NCBI RefSeq assembly: GCF_039832105.1
Contig: NZ_JBDOHS010000011.1
Coordinates: 1-64,000, forward strand
Reading direction: 5' to 3'
Length of the DNA: 64,000 bases
From: Dorea_A sp016295505
GTDB lineage: Bacteria; Bacillota; Clostridia; Lachnospirales; Lachnospiraceae
Below are positions 59,199 through 64,000 of this stretch, one piece after another. Position 1 is the first letter of the stretch. The number at the start of each line of letters is the position of its first letter. The position numbers and the translations under genes were made by a program. The notes below the pieces were generated by a model. That model worked only from the letters and a program-made list of their open reading frames with translations. It did not search any database and was not told the DNA's origin.

Positions 59199-60425
59199 AT
59201 GAATGCGAAATTATTAATGAAAGAGGTTCAGGATTATGAACAGGATCTGATTAAAAAAAGACACTATCTGCATCGTCATGCAGAGACAGGCTTTGATCTG
59301 AAAGAGACAAAGGCGTATGTAAAAGCAGAATTGACAGCCATGGGGTATGAACCGCAGGATTGTGGAAAAGCGGGCGTGATCGTTACTGCCGGCGGGAAAA
59401 AGCCTGGAAAAGTATTTCTGATCAGAGGAGATATGGATGCGCTTCAGATGAAAGAACAGGCAGATGTGGATTTTGTATCAGAGACGGACAATATGCATGC
59501 CTGCGGACATGATATGCACACAACGATGATGCTTGGTGCAGCGCAGATTCTGAAAAAACATGAGGATGAGATTGAAGGTACGGTAAAATTAATGTTCCAG
59601 CCTGCAGAGGAGAGCTTTGAGGGGGCACATGACATGATCGAAGCGGGTGTTCTGAAGAATCCGGATGTAGATGCCGCTCTGATGATCCATGTTATGGCAG
59701 GGGTTCCGTTCGAGGCAGGATCCGTAATTGTCAGTGACGGAGGAGTCAGTGCGCCGGGCGCAGATTACTACGAGATACGAATTCAGGGCAAGGGATGCCA
59801 TGGATCCATGCCGAATAACGGAGTGGATCCGATCACCGTGGCAGCGCATATTATAACGGCTTTACAGGAGATCCACGCAAGAGAACTGGCGCTGGTAGAT
59901 GAGGCGGTTTTGACGATTGGAACCATTCATGCGGGACAGGCTGCGAATGCCATTCCGGATACGGTGACTATGGGGGGAACGATTCGCACCTATGATGAAG
60001 AAGTACGTGCATTTATTAAGAAGAGAATTATAGAGATATCTACCGGAATTGCGGCAAGTTTCCGGGCAGAGGCGGAAGTGATCTATGGAAAAGGATGCCC
60101 GGTTCTGAAGAACGATGAGGATTTGTCTGCTTGTATGGCAGGTTATCTGAGAGAACTGCTAGGACCGACGAAAGCATTTACACAGGCACAGTTGCTTGCG
60201 CTGTCAGGAGAGGGAAAGGCACCGAAATCCGCAGGATCTGAAGATTTCGCATATGTGAGCCAGGAAGTTCCGTCCATTATGCTTGCACTTGCGGCAGGGC
60301 AACCTGATCAGGGATATGTATATCCACAGCATCATCCGATGGTAAAATTCGATGATTCTGTGCTTGCGTCGGGAAGTGCTGTTTATGCTTATACAGCTGT
60401 GAGATGGCTGGAAGAACACAAATAA
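59199..60425 (+). CDS. M20 family amidohydrolase/aminoacylase
   Basis: A 408-residue zinc hydrolase. Seen: RHYLHRHAETGFDL-like start (KKRHYLHRHAETGF), RGDMDALQM, HACGHDMHTTMMLGAA, QPAEESFEGAHDMI, GKGCHGSMPNNGVDP and GSEDFAYVSQEVP. These are the IAA-Leu-resistant/hippurate hydrolase signatures, which cleave N-acyl amino acids or related amides. The start ATG 59199 has AGGAGGA; the frame could begin at 59175. Substrate uncertain. Confidence 0.9.
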   Translation: MNAKLLMKEVQDYEQDLIKKRHYLHRHAETGFDLKETKAYVKAELTAMGYEPQDCGKAGVIVTAGGKKPGKVFLIRGDMDALQMKEQADVDFVSETDNMHACGHDMHTTMMLGAAQILKKHEDEIEGTVKLMFQPAEESFEGAHDMIEAGVLKNPDVDAALMIHVMAGVPFEAGSVIVSDGGVSAPGADYYEIRIQGKGCHGSMPNNGVDPITVAAHIITALQEIHARELALVDEAVLTIGTIHAGQAANAIPDTVTMGGTIRTYDEEVRAFIKKRIIEISTGIAASFRAEAEVIYGKGCPVLKNDEDLSACMAGYLRELLGPTKAFTQAQLLALSGEGKAPKSAGSEDFAYVSQEVPSIMLALAAGQPDQGYVYPQHHPMVKFDDSVLASGSAVYAYTAVRWLEEHK

Positions 60426-60488
60426 CCCAAGATTCAAATGAACCTGTTATGATAGAAGCAGGAACGAGAAGAGTCAGGAGGCAATAGT

Positions 60489-61445
60489 ATGAACTATGAA
60501 GGACAGATCTGTCGGGCGCCGATGGAGCGCTCGGCCTTCATGCTTCCGGTGATGGTCGGATGTTCTTACAATCAATGTAAGTTTTGCAATCTGTTCCGCC
60601 ATCTGAAGTATCGGGAGCTTCCCATGGAACAGATTGAAGAGGAACTGCGGCGTGTCAGGGATCTTTCGGGCAGTCCCAAAAAGATCTTTCTGGGAGACGG
60701 CAACGCATTTGGGATGAAGACAGAACATCTGTTGGAGATACTGCAGATGATAGAACGGTATTTTCCAGAGTGTCAGTGTGTAAATATGGATGCGACCGTA
60801 ACCTCCATACTGAAAAAGACGGATGCGGAACTACAGGCACTTCATGAGCATGGAGTGCAGCATCTGTATCTTGGAATCGAAAGCGGACTGGATGATGTGC
60901 TTACTTTTATGAATAAGGGAAATGATTTGGCTCAGGCAGAAAAGGCAATCGGCAGGCTGCATGAGAACGGGATGGTCTATGATGCCCATATCATGACGGG
61001 AGTTGCAGGCAGAGGGCGCGGAGTGGAGAATGCAAAGGCGCTTGCAGAATTCCTGAACCGGACGCATCCTTGTAATGTTGTGAATTTTTCGATGTTCCTT
61101 CATAAGGAAGTACCGTTGTATCAGGATATTCTGAAGGGAAATTATCTCCCGTCCGATGAACTGGATAATCTGAAGGAAGAACGGGTGCTTCTGGAGCTTC
61201 TGGGCGACCAGGCAGCTGAAGGTGCGACGGGGATCCGGTATGAGGGATTTCATGATTATATTCAGTTCCGTGTGCGCGGAGAACTGCCAAAAGACAGGGA
61301 GCGGATGCTGGAAAAACTGGACCGCATGATTCTGGAGTATCCCAAAGAGCGAACGGAATATTCCTATGTTGAGGGAGAGTGTCCCTGCCTGGAAAAGTGC
61401 GGGGATGGAAAAGAAATATGGAATATGCAGGATGTAATTCCATAG
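60489..61445 (+). CDS. Radical SAM protein with C-x4-C-x2-C motif
   Basis: A 318-residue protein with CSYNQCKFCNLF at residues 25-36; the first gap is four residues, not the usual three. Then IFLGDGNAFGMKTEHLL, YLGIESGLDDVL (SAM-type ribose motif) and HIMTGVAGRGRG. Two C-terminal Cys (CPCLEKC) are also present. It resembles HemW/Elp3-like coproporphyrinogen-type domains but no function is known. TCAGGAGG precedes ATG 60489. Confidence 0.8.
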   Translation: MNYEGQICRAPMERSAFMLPVMVGCSYNQCKFCNLFRHLKYRELPMEQIEEELRRVRDLSGSPKKIFLGDGNAFGMKTEHLLEILQMIERYFPECQCVNMDATVTSILKKTDAELQALHEHGVQHLYLGIESGLDDVLTFMNKGNDLAQAEKAIGRLHENGMVYDAHIMTGVAGRGRGVENAKALAEFLNRTHPCNVVNFSMFLHKEVPLYQDILKGNYLPSDELDNLKEERVLLELLGDQAAEGATGIRYEGFHDYIQFRVRGELPKDRERMLEKLDRMILEYPKERTEYSYVEGECPCLEKCGDGKEIWNMQDVIP

Positions 61446-61451
61446 AAGTTA

Positions 61452-61525
61452 TTGACAAAGAATTCTGATTAGACTATACTAACCTTGGAGTTGAGAAGAA
61501 TTATCAACAAAGAATGGTTAGTATA
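61452..61525 (+). promoter_or_regulatory. feo promoter and candidate iron operator
   Basis: TTGACA (61452-61457), 17-base spacer, TATACT (61475-61480). The -10 lies in TATACTAACC (61475-61484), whose perfect inverse GGTTAGTATA is at 61516-61525, just before the ribosome site. The TTAGTATA-like sequence resembles DtxR/IdeR-type half-sites. Confidence 0.6.
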
Positions 61526-61539
61526 AAGGAGCAGGAAAG

Positions 61540-63882
61540 ATGACGCTAAAGGAATTACCGATCGGAAAAAGTGCAACCGTTCTTACGGTGGGCGGAGAAG
61601 GAGCTTTAAGACAACATTTTCTGGATATGGGTCTGATTCCGGGTGCAGATGTCACAATGGTCAAGTATGCACCGATGGGAGACCCGGTAGAACTTCGGGT
61701 ACATAGCTATGAGCTGACACTGAGACTGGCAGATGCCGAGAAGATTGATATTGATAATGTCAGAGATGCCGTTGAGGCACCGGAAAAGACGGAGAAAAAG
61801 AAGATTCCGCATCCGGGACTCGGAGAAGGCGGAAAATACCATGAGAAAGCAGATGAGAATCCACTTCCGGAGGGAACCACACTGACATTTGCACTGGCAG
61901 GCAATCAGAACTGCGGGAAAACGACACTGTTTAATCAGCTGACCGGATCGAATCAGCATGTGGGAAATTTCCCGGGTGTTACGGTAGACCGAAAAGACGG
62001 TGTCATCAAGGGACATGCGGATACACTGGTCACGGATCTTCCCGGTATCTATTCCATGTCTCCGTATTCCAGTGAGGAGATTGTAACACGTAACTTTGTG
62101 CTGAATGAGCATCCAAAGGGAATTATCAATATTGTAGATGCGACAAATATCGAGCGGAACATGTATCTGACGATGCAGCTGATGGAGCTGGATATTCCGA
62201 TGGTTCTTGCGTTGAATATGATGGATGAAGTGCGGGAAAACGGCGGCTCCATCCTGGTCAATGAGATGGAGAATGAGCTGGGGATTCCGGTCATTCCGAT
62301 CTCTGCGGCAAAGAATGAAGGAATCGATGAGCTGGTACAGCATGCGCTTCATGTGGCAAAGTATCAGGAGCGTCCGAGCAGACAGGACTTCTGCGATGCA
62401 GACGACAACGGCGGAGCCGTGCACAGATGCCTGCATGGGATCATGCATCTGATCGAGGATCATGCAAAAGAAGCGGATATTCCGGTCCGGTTCGCGGCAT
62501 GTAAGCTGGCAGAGGGAGATCAGCTGATCCTGGAGCAGCTTCATCTGGATCAGAATGAACAGGATCTGCTGGAGCATATTGTAAAGCAGATGGAGATGGA
62601 ACGCGGTCTGGACCGCTCGGCTTCGATCGCGGATATGCGTTTTACATTTATTGAAAAAGTATGTAAAGAGACGGTAGTAAAGCCAAGGGAAAGTAAGGAA
62701 CACTTAAGAAGTATGCGGATGGACAAGATCCTGACGGGAAAATATACGGCGATCCCATGCTTTATCGGAATTATGGCAGCAGTCTTCTGGCTGACCTTTA
62801 ACGTGATCGGAGCGGCGCTTGCGGATCTTCTGGACCTTGGAGTCACGGCGCTTACGGATGCGGCAGATGCGGTGCTGACTGCATGGAATGTCAACGAGGT
62901 ACTGCATTCTTTGGTGATTGACGGTATCTTCAATGGTGTGGGAAGTGTCTTAAGCTTCCTTCCGATCATCGTGACGCTGTTCTTCTTCCTGTCCATTCTG
63001 GAAGACAGTGGATATATGGCAAGAGTTGCATTTGTGATGGATAAGCTGCTCAGGAAGATCGGTCTGTCGGGTCGAAGTATTGTTCCGATGCTGATCGGAT
63101 TTGGCTGTACGGTTCCGGGCGTTATGGCAAGCCGTACACTTCCGTCTGAGCGGGACCGTAAGATGACGATCCTGCTGACACCATTTATGAGCTGTTCTGC
63201 CAAGCTTCCGATCTATGTGTTTTTTACAGCGGCATTCTTCCCGGAAAACGGGGCAGTAGTAATGATCGCGCTGTACTTCGGAGGCATTCTTGCCGGAATC
63301 CTGATGGCGATCTTGCTTCGCGGAACGATGTTCCGGGGAGAAGCAGTTCCGTTTGTTATGGAGCTTCCGAATTACAGGATGCCGGGAGCGAAGAATGTCG
63401 GACAGTTGTTGTGGGAAAAAGCAAAAGATTTTCTGCAGAGAGCATTTACGGTCATCTTTATCGCAACGATTGTCATCTGGTTTTTGCAGACATTTGATCT
63501 GCATATGAATGTAGTTACGGATTCACAGAACAGTATTCTGGCAATGATCGCCGGAGTGATCGCACCGGTATTTGCTCCGCTGGGATTCGGAGACTGGAGG
63601 ATCTCTACGGCTCTGATTACCGGTTTTATGGCAAAGGAAAGTGTCGTGTCGACACTTTCGGTACTGTTCGGAACGACCGCACAGCTGACAGGTGTAATCA
63701 CACCGCTGGCGGCAGCCAGTCTTCTGGCGTTTTGCCTGCTGTATACACCATGTGTTGCGGCTGTGGCATCGATCAAGAGAGAACTTGGAACCGGATGGGC
63801 AGCCGGAGTTGTAGTCGGTCAGTGTGTGATAGCATGGCTGGCGGCTTTTCTGGTAAAATGTGTCGGAATGTTATTGATATAA
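61540..63882 (+). CDS. feoB: FeoA-FeoB fusion ferrous iron transporter
   Basis: A 780-residue fusion. Residues 1-75 are a FeoA SH3-like domain (LGIPGADVTM-type, here MGLIPGADVTMVKYAPMGDP). A FeoB GTPase domain follows: G1 GNQNCGKTT (121-129), G2 VTVDRK, G3 DLPGIYSM and G4 NMMD. From about 395 the gate region and core have many helices, with IGFGCTVPGVMASRTL and FMSCSAKLPIYVFFTAAFF, the core motif. It imports Fe2+ from outside. FeoA and FeoB are usually separate genes; fused forms are known in Firmicutes. ATG 61540 has AAGGAG. Confidence 0.93.
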   Translation: MTLKELPIGKSATVLTVGGEGALRQHFLDMGLIPGADVTMVKYAPMGDPVELRVHSYELTLRLADAEKIDIDNVRDAVEAPEKTEKKKIPHPGLGEGGKYHEKADENPLPEGTTLTFALAGNQNCGKTTLFNQLTGSNQHVGNFPGVTVDRKDGVIKGHADTLVTDLPGIYSMSPYSSEEIVTRNFVLNEHPKGIINIVDATNIERNMYLTMQLMELDIPMVLALNMMDEVRENGGSILVNEMENELGIPVIPISAAKNEGIDELVQHALHVAKYQERPSRQDFCDADDNGGAVHRCLHGIMHLIEDHAKEADIPVRFAACKLAEGDQLILEQLHLDQNEQDLLEHIVKQMEMERGLDRSASIADMRFTFIEKVCKETVVKPRESKEHLRSMRMDKILTGKYTAIPCFIGIMAAVFWLTFNVIGAALADLLDLGVTALTDAADAVLTAWNVNEVLHSLVIDGIFNGVGSVLSFLPIIVTLFFFLSILEDSGYMARVAFVMDKLLRKIGLSGRSIVPMLIGFGCTVPGVMASRTLPSERDRKMTILLTPFMSCSAKLPIYVFFTAAFFPENGAVVMIALYFGGILAGILMAILLRGTMFRGEAVPFVMELPNYRMPGAKNVGQLLWEKAKDFLQRAFTVIFIATIVIWFLQTFDLHMNVVTDSQNSILAMIAGVIAPVFAPLGFGDWRISTALITGFMAKESVVSTLSVLFGTTAQLTGVITPLAAASLLAFCLLYTPCVAAVASIKRELGTGWAAGVVVGQCVIAWLAAFLVKCVGMLLI

Positions 63883-63953
63883 ATATACGGTTGATATAAG
63901 AATATTATGGATATGAGAATCCTGTCTGTACAGAGACGTCTGTCAATGAGAAA

Positions 63954-63998
63954 AACAGCAGTCCGAGGAAGAGTGATCTTCCGGGCTGCTGTTTTTCT
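63954..63998 (+). terminator. Terminator after feoB
   Basis: AACAGCAGTCCG (63954-63965) pairs with CGGGCTGCTGTT (63982-63993), with an inner GGAAG/CTTCC, then TTTC. It lies at the end of the window. Confidence 0.85.
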
Positions 63999-64000
63999 GA

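Noticed and set aside
61606..62703. 365-codon minus-strand open frame
   Set aside because: It lies opposite the FeoA-FeoB coding region, and its His/Leu/Ile/Arg-rich composition is typical of antisense shadows.

Overview
The window looks like a chromosomal segment of a gut Firmicute of the family Lachnospiraceae (Blautia / Mediterraneibacter / Dorea-like). This is inferred from protein style: paired DUF6179 and DUF6323 genes, a NiCo riboswitch, a FeoA-FeoB fusion, Tn916-type recombination genes, strong AGGAGG ribosome sites and moderate G+C. Genus cannot be fixed from the sequence alone. No rRNA, tRNA or CRISPR array was seen.

Region 1 (1-about 6570) is the right-hand part of an integrated mobilizable element, and its left end lies outside the window. 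It carries ssb, a small coiled-coil mobilization-type protein, a MobA/MobL relaxase, a fused Toprim primase/RepA-type ATPase, a Tn916-type excisionase and a tyrosine integrase. This part is more A/T-rich than its surroundings and has several inverted repeats.

Region 2 (6570-16500) is chromosomal: a low-molecular-weight tyrosine phosphatase, a Na/phosphate cotransporter, the DUF6179/DUF6323 pair, a FliB-like Cys-rich protein, an M18 aminopeptidase overlapping a fluoride channel, a DUF2971 protein and an Rpn-type PD-(D/E)XK protein. Region 3 (16550-20400, minus strand) is a thiazole-synthesis operon, thiS-thiF-thiG-thiH-thiE, under a TPP riboswitch followed by two terminator-like hairpins. Region 4 (20500-30000) holds a ferredoxin-nitroreductase, a lipoprotein, an orphan carB, cysK with two Rrf2 regulators near it, a remnant of pdxT, a chorismate mutase-ACT-like protein, nth and a Nif11-like small protein.

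Region 5 (30180-39500) has a P-type ATPase, a macrodomain protein, a phosphodiesterase, a GNAT acetyltransferase, a HAD phosphatase, a methyltransferase and two separate ECF sigma/anti-sigma pairs with similar upstream promoters. Region 6 (39580-45900) is a complete phosphate operon, pstS-C-A-B-phoU-response regulator-histidine kinase. Its PstS appears circularly permuted. Phased ACA repeats upstream of pstS recur with the same geometry upstream of the distant Na/phosphate cotransporter gene, which suggests one PhoP regulon.

Region 7 (46000-54800) encodes two large surface proteins: an LRR/FIVAR/cell-wall-binding-repeat protein, and an M64 metallopeptidase-like protein carrying a second, catalytically dead copy of its peptidase domain. 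Region 8 (53468-64000) has a LysR-type regulator with two tandem HTH domains divergent from an atypical GAPDH gene, a PDZ-radical SAM DUF512 protein, a CDF metal exporter behind a NiCo riboswitch, an M20 amidohydrolase, a radical SAM protein and a FeoA-FeoB fusion with a likely iron-responsive operator.
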